This document shows positions 15,939-25,896 of a DNA stretch of 42,600 bases, piece after piece. The position numbers and the translations under genes are program-made. The notes under the pieces were generated by a model. The model had not been told where the DNA came from, made no database searches, and saw only the letters and a program-made list of their open reading frames with translations. How positions within the stretch are numbered: position 1 is the first letter of the stretch; each line of letters begins with the position of its first letter. Source of the DNA: an uncultured Sutterella sp. (GTDB lineage Bacteria; Pseudomonadota; Gammaproteobacteria; Burkholderiales; Burkholderiaceae_F); contig OMXR01000026.1 of the NCBI GenBank assembly GCA_900315045.1, positions 1-42,600 of the forward strand, read 5' to 3'.

Positions 15939-16565
15939 ATGCCGAGAAAATGCGGCCGGCCGCAGGGGTGCGACGATAAAGTCTGCCGGGAGCTCATCAT
16001 CAGCAGCGCCGTCAAGCTCATCCGGGAGCAGGGGGCAGATGCGGTGACCGTCCGCAATATCTGCAGACAAGCCGATATCGGAACCGGGACGTTTTATTTC
16101 TATTTCAAGAACAAGGACGACCTGCTGATGAGTTTTCTCCGGGAAACGCAGTTCGGAGAACTCGAACTCACGACTCCGGTGGAAGACATCGCAGGGCGGA
16201 TGACCGAGCTCTACATGCACCTGATCAACCGCTACAGGAGTTTGGGGCTGGGGTTCGTGAAAAGTTTCTACTCGACGGGCAACAAGGCGCTCTCAGTCTA
16301 CCTGGGAGAGGTTGACGGGCAGTTTGCGCCGGATACCGTCATGGCGCGCAGTGAATCGGAAATGCGAGTTGCGGCCGCTCAAGGCGTGATCAAGCCTGAG
16401 GCTGACATTCACGAGATCTGCGCGGATCTCTGCACCATCGTGAAAGGCTGCGTGTTTGAGTGGTGCCTTTCGGGCGGGACAGCTCCTGTCGACGAAATTC
16501 TGGGACGCATCACTGAGGGCTATTTGCGTCAATACATGACAGGATCGTTGACAGCGGGCACATAA
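15939..16565 (+). CDS. TetR/AcrR family transcriptional regulator
   Basis: 208 aa with a strong ribosome site (AAAGGAGGAG) before the ATG. Residues 15-62 form the TetR helix-turn-helix: ELIISSAVKLIREQGADAVTVRNICRQADIGTGTFYFYFKNKDDLL, where GTFYFYFKNK is the typical recognition-helix end. The C-terminal two thirds is a helical ligand-binding domain with no recognised inducer. It is divergent from the FrnE-like/MBL pair and the intergenic palindrome is its likely operator, so it probably represses itself and that pair. Confidence 0.93.
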   Translation: MPRKCGRPQGCDDKVCRELIISSAVKLIREQGADAVTVRNICRQADIGTGTFYFYFKNKDDLLMSFLRETQFGELELTTPVEDIAGRMTELYMHLINRYRSLGLGFVKSFYSTGNKALSVYLGEVDGQFAPDTVMARSESEMRVAAAQGVIKPEADIHEICADLCTIVKGCVFEWCLSGGTAPVDEILGRITEGYLRQYMTGSLTAGT

Positions 16566-16570
16566 GACGT

Positions 16571-16582
16571 GTATCCGGATAC
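16571..16582. other. 12-bp palindrome downstream of tetR
   Basis: GTATCCGGATAC is a perfect palindrome starting five bases after the TetR stop codon, flanked by further weak symmetry. There is no T-run. It may be an operator half-site pair or a chance palindrome. Confidence 0.3.
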
Positions 16583-16596
16583 GTGGCTCTGGGTGA

Positions 16597-16785
16597 ATGA
16601 CCAGACTGTTCTGCACGGGAGAGCAGCGCGTAGCCGGGATAATGGACGGTCTCCGCGGAGAACTAGGAAGGTTTCTCAAGAATACTTCAAAGGATTTGGA
16701 CGCTGCTTTTCCTGAGGGTGAAACTGCTAAAATCAAACAATTTTTTAAAGGCTTGGTGCGAGAGATGGCTCGGAAATCCGCCTGA
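16597..16785 (+). CDS. Possible small hypothetical protein
   Basis: 62 codons between tetR and lepA; a shorter form starts at 16642 (47 aa). The C-terminal part ([27 protein letters not shown]) is charged and helical. No ribosome site is visible for either start, no family is recognised, and a likely -10 element for lepA lies inside it. It may not be a gene. Confidence 0.25.
   Translation: MTRLFCTGEQRVAGIMDGLRGELGRFLKNTSKDLDAAFPEGETAKIKQFFKGLVREMARKSA
16728..16733 (+). promoter_or_regulatory. Candidate -10 element for lepA
   Basis: TAAAAT in the context GCTAAAATC, 108 bases before lepA. The same GCTAAAATC precedes nagZ and relA, which suggests a genuine housekeeping -10. No strong -35 is seen. 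Confidence 0.4.
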
Positions 16786-16841
16786 AGTTCCGGCAGAGCA
16801 CTTTCGCACGAGTCCTTTGTCACGAAAAGAAACTTTCTGAT

Positions 16842-18662
<1,821 letters not shown>

Positions 18663-18771
18663 TTCCGGCTAGACACGGGCTTGCACAACGGTGCGAGCCT
18701 GCGTTTCAGAAACATATTGCACACGCGGCCGGCCGCATCAGAACATCGCGACGGCCGCGGGAGAAATGACC

Positions 18772-19662
18772 ATGAATTTCGCATTGATTTTGTGTCTTCT
18801 CACGTTCTTTACGGGCGTGATGTGGGGGCTTGACACCTTCAAGTGGAAAAAGCAGCGCAAGGCCCGAGCGCTTGCTGCTGCCAGACGCTTTGAGGCTGAT
18901 AACCGCGAGGCGATCGACCGAGGAGAGAAGGTTGTCATTGATGAGCGCAATGCGCTCTATGCCAATGAAATGAGGGAGCCCTGGTGGCTCGATTACACGG
19001 CAGGCCTCTTTCCCGTGTTCCTCTTTGTCTTTGTGCTGCGCTCGTTCCTGTTCGAACCCTTCCGCATTCCGTCAGGCTCGATGCTGCCGACGCTGCACAT
19101 CGGAGACTTCATCCTCGTGAACAAGTACGAGTATGGCGTGCGGCTTCCCGTGATCGGCACCAAGATCATTCCGATGGGCTCGCCCAAGAGAGGCGACGTC
19201 GTCGTTTTCCGGTATCCGATGGATACTTCGGTTGATTACATCAAGCGCGTCGTTGGATTGCCTGGCGACGAAATCAAATATGTCAACAAGCGTCTTTTCG
19301 TGAATGGAGTGGAGCAGCCTCAGACGCCCACGGGCGACTGGGTGGATCCCGATACGATGGTGACGCTTTCAGCTTTTGACGAGAAGTTGGGAGAGAAGAC
19401 GCACATGATCGTCAAGGACGACCGCTCTCCCGAGAGCATGCGCGGCCGTGCCTACCCGCGTGCCCTGCAGTCCTGCCAGTACACGCTTGACGGATTTACC
19501 TGCAAGGTGCCCGAGGGCAGCTATTTCATGCTGGGAGACAACCGCGACAACAGCGAGGACAGCCGCTACTGGGGCGTTGTGCCTGACGAGTACCTCGTTG
19601 GAAGAGCCTTCTTCATCTGGCTCAATTTCACAGAACCAAGCCGCATCGGCTCCTTTCAGTAA
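18772..19662 (+). CDS. lepB: Signal peptidase I
   Basis: 296 aa from the ATG at 18772, which is eight bases after GGGAG; an ATG two codons earlier is too close to that site. Two N-terminal membrane helices (residues 1-20 and about 78-96) anchor the enzyme, with the active site in the periplasm. The Ser-Lys dyad is Ser103 in IPSGSMLPTL and Lys158 in DYIKRVVGLPGDE, and GDNRDNSEDSRYWG marks the last conserved box. It removes signal peptides from exported proteins such as the porin and the DJ-1 protein in this window. It lies 14 bases before rnc. Confidence 0.96.
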   Translation: MNFALILCLLTFFTGVMWGLDTFKWKKQRKARALAAARRFEADNREAIDRGEKVVIDERNALYANEMREPWWLDYTAGLFPVFLFVFVLRSFLFEPFRIPSGSMLPTLHIGDFILVNKYEYGVRLPVIGTKIIPMGSPKRGDVVVFRYPMDTSVDYIKRVVGLPGDEIKYVNKRLFVNGVEQPQTPTGDWVDPDTMVTLSAFDEKLGEKTHMIVKDDRSPESMRGRAYPRALQSCQYTLDGFTCKVPEGSYFMLGDNRDNSEDSRYWGVVPDEYLVGRAFFIWLNFTEPSRIGSFQ

Positions 19663-19676
19663 GACAGGGGGCGATT

Positions 19677-20390
19677 GTGAAAATCATGGAAAAGCGTGAG
19701 TTGCTTGATCAATCGGTGCTCGAAGAGCGAATCGGATACGTGTTTCACAACAAGGCGCTGCTCACCCGTGCGCTTACGCACCGCAGCTATGCGGCCGAGC
19801 ATAACGAGCGTCTGGAGTTCCTTGGTGACTCTGTTCTGAATTGCGTGATCGGGCACGCGCTCTTTTTGCGCGACAAGCACTTTACCGAGGGGGTTCTTTC
19901 CCGCGCCCGGGCAAATTTCGTCTGCGAAAAGGCGCTCGATGAGATCGCCGCCGAGATTGACATCGGCGCCTTTCTGCGCCTTGGTCAGGGGGAGTACCGG
20001 ACCGGAGGCGCCTCGCGCCCGTCGATCCTCGCGGACGCATGCGAGGCCGTGTTTGGCGCGATCTTTCTGGACGGCGGCTTTGAGCAGGCCCAGAGGGTGA
20101 TCCTTGCCTTGTACGAGCCGATCCTTTCTGCTCAGACGATGAATCCGGAGCGCCTGTCCAAGGATGACAAGACCCTGCTGCAGGAGTACTTGCAGGGCCA
20201 GCATCTGCCGCTGCCCGAATATGCCGTGACGCGCATTACGGGGGCGGCGCACAACCAGAACTTCCGCTGCTCGTGCAAGATTGCGAAATTCGGAATTCTT
20301 GAGTACGGCGATGGCAAGAGCCGCCGAGCAGCCGAGCAGCAGGCCGCGGGAAGAGCGCTGGCCAAGATCCGTGAGCAGGGTGAAGCGTAG
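19677..20390 (+). CDS. rnc: Ribonuclease III
   Basis: 237 aa. The catalytic signature HNERLEFLGDSVLN is at about residues 41-54, and the second metal-binding box is ADACEAVFGAIFLDGG. The C-terminal double-stranded RNA-binding domain starts near DDKTLLQEYLQGQ and ends with KSRRAAEQQAAGRAL. It processes rRNA precursors and other double-stranded RNA. The GTG at 19677 is favoured because AGGGGG lies five bases upstream; an ATG nine bases later is the alternative. era follows after 13 bases. Confidence 0.96.
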   Translation: MKIMEKRELLDQSVLEERIGYVFHNKALLTRALTHRSYAAEHNERLEFLGDSVLNCVIGHALFLRDKHFTEGVLSRARANFVCEKALDEIAAEIDIGAFLRLGQGEYRTGGASRPSILADACEAVFGAIFLDGGFEQAQRVILALYEPILSAQTMNPERLSKDDKTLLQEYLQGQHLPLPEYAVTRITGAAHNQNFRCSCKIAKFGILEYGDGKSRRAAEQQAAGRALAKIREQGEA

Positions 20391-20403
20391 GAGGATATGG
20401 GTG

Positions 20404-21303
20404 ATGCAGGAATTCAAGCCGGGTTTCCGTTGTGGATATGTGGCGGTCGTTGGTCGGCCAAATGTCGGCAAAAGTACGCTAATTAACGCAATCGTCGGCG
20501 AAAAGGTCTCAATTACGTCTAAAAAGCCTCAGACAACGCGAGATCGCGTGCTGGGGGTCGTGACCTATGATGACGCCCAGCTGATTTTCATGGATACGCC
20601 GGGCTTTCAGACAAAGCACAGCTCGGCCCTTCTGTCGCGCATGAACCGTACGGTGAAGGCTACGCTCGCAGAGGTGGATGCTGTCGTGTTCGTGATAGAC
20701 GCGGCCGGCTGGAAGGCGGACGATGAGAAGGTGCTGCGGCTTCTGAGCCGGGATTCTGGCAATGTAATCCTCGCTCTCAACAAGATTGACCAGCTCAAGG
20801 ACAAGAGCCGTCTGCTGCCGCTCATGGCCGATTCCATGGCCAAGTTCCCGTTTGCCGCCATCGTGCCGGTGAGCGCGGAAAAGGGCAGGCAGCTCACGGA
20901 TCTCACCGGAGAGATCAAAAAGCTCCTTCCCGAGTCGGTTCCCTACTTTGATCCTGACCTTTACACGGATCGCCCGCCCCGGTTCATTGCTGCCGAGACG
21001 ATTCGGGAAAAGGCGTTCCGGCTTCTTGGAGACGAACTTCCCTACGGGGTCGCCGTCATGATCGAGAAGTGGGAGGAAACCGATGAGCAGGCCGAGATCG
21101 TGGCCTCCCTCATTGTCGATCGGGAAAGCCACAAGCCGATCGTGATCGGGGAGGGCGGCGCAAAGCTTCGTGAAATTTCCCGCCTTGCCCGGGCCGACAT
21201 TGCTGAAATGCTGGGCAAGCGGGTCTACCTCGAGGTCTGGGTGCGTGTGCGCAGGGGCTGGAGCGACAATGCAAAGGCTCTGAAAACACTGGGTTATGAC
21301 TGA
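20404..21303 (+). CDS. era: GTPase Era
   Basis: 299 aa from the ATG at 20404, nine bases after GGAGG; an in-frame GTG lies immediately before. G1 is GRPNVGKST (residues 17-25), G3 is DTPGF and G4 is NKID. The C-terminal KH domain includes the GEGGAKLREISRLARADIAEMLGKRVYLEVWVRV stretch that binds the 3' end of 16S rRNA. Era matures the small ribosomal subunit. It overlaps recO by eight bases, implying coupled translation. Confidence 0.97.
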   Translation: MQEFKPGFRCGYVAVVGRPNVGKSTLINAIVGEKVSITSKKPQTTRDRVLGVVTYDDAQLIFMDTPGFQTKHSSALLSRMNRTVKATLAEVDAVVFVIDAAGWKADDEKVLRLLSRDSGNVILALNKIDQLKDKSRLLPLMADSMAKFPFAAIVPVSAEKGRQLTDLTGEIKKLLPESVPYFDPDLYTDRPPRFIAAETIREKAFRLLGDELPYGVAVMIEKWEETDEQAEIVASLIVDRESHKPIVIGEGGAKLREISRLARADIAEMLGKRVYLEVWVRVRRGWSDNAKALKTLGYD

Positions 21304-22084
21304 TCTCGAGAATTCTTCCGGCGGCGAGGACAGCGCTGCTCGCGTGCTGAGCGAATTTTCCGCTCAGCAGGCTGTGCCCCGGGAGAAGCCCGTGCGGCTC
21401 AGAAGCGAGGCAGCCTTTGTGCTCACGACCTGGCCCTGGAAGGAATCGAGTCTCATTGCTGATATTCTGACCCGCAAGTGCGGCCGCATGGCCGTCGTTG
21501 TTCGGGGGGCGAAGCGCCCAGGCAGCGTGTTTCGTGGGCTGATCGATCCCTTCAGTCCTCTCCTTGTCAATGTGTCGGGCGCAGGGGAGGTCAAGAAGCT
21601 GATGACCGCGCGCTGGATGGGCGGCATGAGGCCGCTCGGAAGCGCTGGGCTCATTTGCGGTTTTTACCTGAACGAACTCGTTTTGCGCCTTACTGTGCGC
21701 GAGGATCCGATTCCTGCAGTCTTTGACGCCTACACCGATGCCCTTGGTGCGATTGGCGCTGCTGCTGACAATGAGTCCAGAACCAGGATTCTGCGTTGCT
21801 TTGAGGTGGACATCCTGCGCGCGCTCGGCTGGGGGCAGAGCCTTGAAGAGATTCCCGAGGGAATCTGGACGGTTTGCGAAGGCGAATTTGTGCAGACTTC
21901 CCAAAGTGCGCGGCACCGTTTCCCGGCTGAGGTCGTGCGGGCGGTTCTTGGACGCGATTTTTCCGATGGACGGATTCTGCTGGCATGCAGGGATGCCCTG
22001 AGGCTTGTCATTGACCACTACGCGGGAGAGGGCGGCATCCAGACCAGGCGCACCGTGCAGCACTGGCACTCGCTCGGACTCTGA
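21296..22084 (+). CDS. recO: DNA repair protein RecO
   Basis: 262 aa. It has the N-terminal OB-fold region (EAAFVLTTWPWKESSLIADILTRKCGRMAVVVRGAKRPGS) and the helical C-terminal domain with GFYLNELVLRL. RecO loads RecA with RecR in the RecFOR pathway. Residues 1-33 are an extra, probably disordered extension compared with many RecO proteins. The start lies inside era. In many betaproteobacteria pdxJ and acpS follow recO; here 132 non-coding bases and nagZ follow instead. Confidence 0.93.
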   Translation: MTDLENSSGGEDSAARVLSEFSAQQAVPREKPVRLRSEAAFVLTTWPWKESSLIADILTRKCGRMAVVVRGAKRPGSVFRGLIDPFSPLLVNVSGAGEVKKLMTARWMGGMRPLGSAGLICGFYLNELVLRLTVREDPIPAVFDAYTDALGAIGAAADNESRTRILRCFEVDILRALGWGQSLEEIPEGIWTVCEGEFVQTSQSARHRFPAEVVRAVLGRDFSDGRILLACRDALRLVIDHYAGEGGIQTRRTVQHWHSLGL

Positions 22085-22139
22085 CGCCGGCAATCTGCGG
22101 ATTGGGCAATTCCTCTCTTCTAAGCCCCTCGCTTGAGGC

Positions 22140-22145
22140 TAAAAT
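22140..22145 (+). promoter_or_regulatory. Candidate -10 element for nagZ
   Basis: TAAAAT in GCTAAAATC, 71 bases before the nagZ ATG; identical nine bases precede lepA and relA. No good -35 at 16-18 bases. Confidence 0.4.
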
Positions 22146-22216
22146 CTATCGATTAAGTCAGGGGGCGTCCTTCGGGCCGCCTCAGTCATTCAGGATACAC
22201 ATATCAGGGGACAGAC

Positions 22217-23242
22217 ATGCTTGGACCAGTTGTTTGCGATATTGCAGGAACAGTGCTCACCGAAGAAGACAAAAAGCGAATCACGCACCCGCTTGTGGGC
22301 ATGGTGATCCTTTTCACAAGAAACTATGCCAGTCCCGAACAGCTCACTGAACTTTGCCGCAGCATCCATGAGGCCAAGCCCGGGATCCTGATCAGCGTGG
22401 ATCAGGAAGGCGGCCGCGTTCAGCGCTTCCGCGAAGGGTTCACGGAGATTCCCGCGATGCGTGAATACGGAGTCCAGTGGAAGGATGACCCGGAAGCTGC
22501 AGCCCGTTCCGTGACGGCCGCGGGCTACGTGCTCGCTGCCGAGCTGCGTGCATGCGGCGTGGACATGACCTTTGCTCCCGTGGTCGATCTCGACTGGGGC
22601 AACAGCGAAATCATCGGTTCGAGAAGCTTTGCGCTTGACCCGCGCGTTGTCACGCGACTTGCCCGCGCATTCAGCCAGGGCATGCTCATCGCCGGCATGG
22701 CCAACTGCGGCAAGCATTTCCCAGGGCACGGCTATGTGACCGTCGACAGCCACGAGGGACTGCCGGTGGATGACCGTGAAGCCAGACGCATCATCCACGG
22801 AGATGCAAAGCCGTACACGTGGATGGGCGCGGGCCTGGTATCTCTGATGACCGCGCACGTCGTGTATTCAGGGCTCGATCCTGTTAATCCCGCATCCTTC
22901 TCCCGGACGATTTTGCGTGACATTCTGCGCAAGGAGCTCCGCTTCACAGGCTTCGTGTTCTCGGACGACCTTTCAATGGGCGGCGCCAAGGGACAGGGAG
23001 ACATCGTCGAGCGTGCCGGCAAGGCACTGGAGGCAGGGTGCGACGGCGTCATCGTCTGCAATGCTCCCGAAGAAGTCGACAAGCTTCTTGCCGGGTTGAA
23101 GTGGGAGCCCACGGCTGAGTTCTACGAGCGCAGTGCCCGGCTTGCTCCGAGAGGGGACGCGCCCGACATGGAAGCGCTCAAAAAGACCCAGCTCTACCGT
23201 ATGGCTAGGGAGCAGCTCGCGCCCGTTGTGACCATCGTCTAA
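22217..23242 (+). CDS. nagZ: Beta-N-acetylhexosaminidase NagZ
   Basis: 341-aa glycoside hydrolase family 3 enzyme that removes GlcNAc from 1,6-anhydro-muropeptides in cytoplasmic cell-wall recycling. Visible motifs are [11 protein letters not shown], the KHFPGHG loop near residue 165 followed by DSH (the loop histidine acts as acid/base in NagZ), and the nucleophile region [10 protein letters not shown] near residue 250. No signal peptide. A second peptidoglycan enzyme, an LD-carboxypeptidase, lies at 34597-35589, so two recycling steps are in the window. pncB follows after 37 bases and may be co-transcribed. Confidence 0.96.
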   Translation: MLGPVVCDIAGTVLTEEDKKRITHPLVGMVILFTRNYASPEQLTELCRSIHEAKPGILISVDQEGGRVQRFREGFTEIPAMREYGVQWKDDPEAAARSVTAAGYVLAAELRACGVDMTFAPVVDLDWGNSEIIGSRSFALDPRVVTRLARAFSQGMLIAGMANCGKHFPGHGYVTVDSHEGLPVDDREARRIIHGDAKPYTWMGAGLVSLMTAHVVYSGLDPVNPASFSRTILRDILRKELRFTGFVFSDDLSMGGAKGQGDIVERAGKALEAGCDGVIVCNAPEEVDKLLAGLKWEPTAEFYERSARLAPRGDAPDMEALKKTQLYRMAREQLAPVVTIV

Positions 23243-23279
23243 TTCTCTGGCTGCTCTCTTTTGGGAAAGGATGGAAATC

Positions 23280-24467
23280 ATGATCATCGAATCGTTGCTG
23301 GATACCGATCTTTACAAGTTCACAATGATGCAGTGCGTGCTCCATCAGTTCCCGGGAGCCGAGGTGAAGTATCGCTTCAGGTGCCGCACTCCCGGAGTGG
23401 ATCTGGGCCAATATGCAGACGAAATCCGGGAGGAGATTGCGCATCTGTGTGCTCTTCGGTTTCGTGATGAGGAACTCGCATATCTGAATTCCCTGCGCTT
23501 TATCAAAGCCGACTTCGTGGAGTTTCTGAGTCTGTTCCAGCTCAAGGAGAAGTACATCCATGTGAGCAAGGATCCGGCGCAGCCCGCAGGGATTGACATC
23601 ACGGCGGAAGGCCCTTGGCTGCACACGATCCTTTTTGAGATCCCGGTTCTCGCGATTGTGAACGAGGTCTATTTCCGGCACGCCGTTCCGGTGCCGGATT
23701 ACGACGAGGGACTGCGCAGGCTCAATGCAAAGATCGATCTCGTTCTGAATGAACCCGACAACGAGAATTTCCGTCTGAGTGATTTTGGAACCCGCCGCCG
23801 GTTTTCCGCCAGATGGCAGGAAAAGGTCATACAGGTTCTGATGCAGCGGCTGCCAAAAACGATCTTCACGGGAACAAGCAATTGCGACCTTGCGCGCCGC
23901 TACGGCCTTGCCGCGATCGGCACGATGGCGCACGAATACCTTCAGGCCTGCCAGGCCCTTGGCCCCAGGCTTCGGGACAGCCAGGTCTTCGGTTTTGAAA
24001 TGTGGGCCAAGGAGTACCGCGGGGACTTGGGAATTGCCCTTTCGGACGTGTATGGGACGGAGCCCTTCCTCAAGGACTTCGACATGTACTTCTGCAAGCT
24101 CTTTGACGGTGCCCGCCATGACTCGGGCGACCCGTTCCTCTGGGGCGAGAAGCTGATCAAGCACTATGCGGCCAACAAGTGCGATCCGCGCAGCAAGACG
24201 CTTGTGTTCTCGGACGGATTGAATATGCCTCGGGCGCTTGAGCTCTACCGCAGATTCAATCACAGGATCCGCACGGCCTTCGGCATCGGAACGAACCTGA
24301 TGAACGATCTGGGACCCGAGCCGCTCAACATCGTGATGAAGATGGTGCAGGCAAACGGCCAGCCCGTGGCGAAGATTTCCGATGATCCGAGCAAGGGGAT
24401 GTGCGAGGATCCGACCTATCTGGCCTATCTGCGGCAGGTGTTCGGAATCGATCCGAAGACGTTCTGA
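23280..24467 (+). CDS. pncB: Nicotinate phosphoribosyltransferase
   Basis: 395 aa from the ATG at 23280, which lies nine bases after GGGAAAGG; the in-frame ATG at 23271 abuts that site. The enzyme joins nicotinate and PRPP to salvage NAD. The family start [14 protein letters not shown] is intact. Further signatures are [47 protein letters not shown], and [11 protein letters not shown] with the phosphorylation-site histidine region. The C-terminal [10 protein letters not shown] and FGIGTNL blocks bind PRPP. Confidence 0.97.
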   Translation: MIIESLLDTDLYKFTMMQCVLHQFPGAEVKYRFRCRTPGVDLGQYADEIREEIAHLCALRFRDEELAYLNSLRFIKADFVEFLSLFQLKEKYIHVSKDPAQPAGIDITAEGPWLHTILFEIPVLAIVNEVYFRHAVPVPDYDEGLRRLNAKIDLVLNEPDNENFRLSDFGTRRRFSARWQEKVIQVLMQRLPKTIFTGTSNCDLARRYGLAAIGTMAHEYLQACQALGPRLRDSQVFGFEMWAKEYRGDLGIALSDVYGTEPFLKDFDMYFCKLFDGARHDSGDPFLWGEKLIKHYAANKCDPRSKTLVFSDGLNMPRALELYRRFNHRIRTAFGIGTNLMNDLGPEPLNIVMKMVQANGQPVAKISDDPSKGMCEDPTYLAYLRQVFGIDPKTF

Positions 24468-24485
24468 CATTGCGCGATCCACGGA

Positions 24486-24529
24486 CATAAAAAGAGGGTG
24501 CTTCTAGCTGCATGAGCCGAGGCACCCTT
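24486..24529 (-). terminator. Intrinsic terminator of the porin gene
   Basis: On the minus strand AGGGTGC (24522-24528) pairs with GCACCCT (24495-24501), followed by CTTTTTATG. It lies between the convergent pncB and porin genes. Confidence 0.75.
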
Positions 24530-24591
24530 GGAGAGATGCGGCGGGCACCTGAGAGAGGGGATGAACCCGCCGTAAAAATGGAAGTTCGTTC

Positions 24592-25731
24592 CTAGAACGT
24601 GACGTTCAGTCCGACATACGCTATCCAGACATCATCGCCCCCGGCGGCCGTCGCAGGGCTGGCGGTACCGCCGCCGCCCGGGCCGATGTCGTACTGGGCC
24701 TTGTCTTCATTGCTGAGGTAGCCGGCGCCGGCATAAACGGTTGTCCGGCGGCTGAGCGGGTAGTCGTAGCGAACCTGGACGTTCCAGGAGTCGGCCTGGG
24801 AAGCCGAGTCGTTCTTGAGGTACGCCGCGCCCGTGTTGAGGCTTCCGCCAAAGAGCGGCGTCTTTGCCTGAATCGCTCCGATGTACAGATTCGGGTTGTA
24901 GGGAGTCGCCGCGTCCTTGTATTCGCGGTTGCCGTCTCCGTGCTTGTAGATGAAGTTGCCGTAGAGCTTGGTGATGCCGAAGTCATAGCTCACGCCGGCA
25001 TTTGCCGTGACATTGTCCGCGCGCCGGTTGTACTGGTTGTAGAGCACGGACATGTTCTGCATCGAGACCGTGAGCCCTGCGGCTAAGGGGCCGTTCCTGT
25101 ACACGCCCTGCACGGCATACGAATTGCCGAGCGTGCTGGATGCTTCTCCGTCCCCCGCGGTCTGCTCGCCCAGGGATGCCTGCACCGTCAGCGTGAATCC
25201 GCCGAGCGAGGGTGTCGAGTACTGGATCGAATTGTCGCGGCGAATGAAGTTGTCCGCGCCGGCCATTCCGGAGATGCCGGGCCGGGAGGCGAAACTCACC
25301 GGCGCCATGTAGTTGCCGATCACGGAGCCCATCGTGACGCCGAACGGATCGAATTTGGCGATCTGGGTGAAGTTGAGCGAATACTGGCGGCCTGCGGAGA
25401 GCGTGCCCCAGGTGTCATTCTTCAGGCCCAGAACTGCCAGACGCTGGAAAGCCCAGCTGCCGGGGCCTCCCGTGTTCGTTCCGCTGTCTGAATAAAAGCC
25501 GTTCTCAAGCTGGAAGAACGCGCTTGTGCCGTTGCCCAGCTCCTCGGTGCCCTTGAAACCGTAGCGCGAGCCGGCTTTCGCGCCGGAACCCTCGAATACG
25601 CTTGTCTTGTCGCCGTTGTTGTACACGGCAACATAGGTGTCAACGATGCCGTAGGCGGTGACGCTTGCGGCTCCGGCTGCCGATGCGCACAGAGCTGCGG
25701 CAGCTGCTGCGAGTGTTTTGCAGAATGTCAC
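24592..25731 (-). CDS. Gram-negative outer-membrane porin
   Basis: 379 aa from a GTG at 25731 that follows GAGGAG by six bases; a longer frame to 25758 would add nine polar residues before the signal peptide. Residues 1-21 are a Sec signal peptide (VTFCKTLAAAAAALCASAAGAA). The mature start SVTAYGIVDTYVAVY, the GSRYGFKGTEELGNGTSAFFQLENGF block, the SAGRQYSLNF stretch and the terminal Phe (VGLNVTF) are typical of Burkholderiales trimeric 16-strand porins. Residues about 355-366 (GPGGGGTASPATAAGG) are an odd Gly/Ala-rich surface loop. It lies downstream of the reductase gene on the same strand. Confidence 0.93.
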   Translation of the reverse strand: MTFCKTLAAAAAALCASAAGAASVTAYGIVDTYVAVYNNGDKTSVFEGSGAKAGSRYGFKGTEELGNGTSAFFQLENGFYSDSGTNTGGPGSWAFQRLAVLGLKNDTWGTLSAGRQYSLNFTQIAKFDPFGVTMGSVIGNYMAPVSFASRPGISGMAGADNFIRRDNSIQYSTPSLGGFTLTVQASLGEQTAGDGEASSTLGNSYAVQGVYRNGPLAAGLTVSMQNMSVLYNQYNRRADNVTANAGVSYDFGITKLYGNFIYKHGDGNREYKDAATPYNPNLYIGAIQAKTPLFGGSLNTGAAYLKNDSASQADSWNVQVRYDYPLSRRTTVYAGAGYLSNEDKAQYDIGPGGGGTASPATAAGGDDVWIAYVGLNVTF

Positions 25732-25831
25732 GGGTGACTCCTCTGGTTGATTTTGCAAGGCAAAGTTCCCCTTTGGTCCCTGCGCAGGAACGCAGGGGCG
25801 GGAAAATTTTTTCTGGTTTGAATCAAGCTGC

Positions 25832-25892
25832 CGTTTTTCCGAACCTCCCTGTAGGCGGGAGGGGTCCGCCTACAGGGGAAGTTGGAAAAACG
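25832..25892. repeat. Long imperfect inverted repeat upstream of the porin
   Basis: Two 27-base arms (25832-25858 and 25866-25892) match at 22 of 27 positions around a 7-base loop. The inner 12 bases, CCCTGTAGGCGG-like, are perfect, and the outer nine, CGTTTTTCC, are also perfect. It begins four bases after the reductase stop on the minus strand and lies about 100 bases before the porin start. It may terminate or attenuate read-through into the porin gene, but the T-run is inside the stem rather than after it. Confidence 0.7.
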
Positions 25893-25896
25893 ATTC

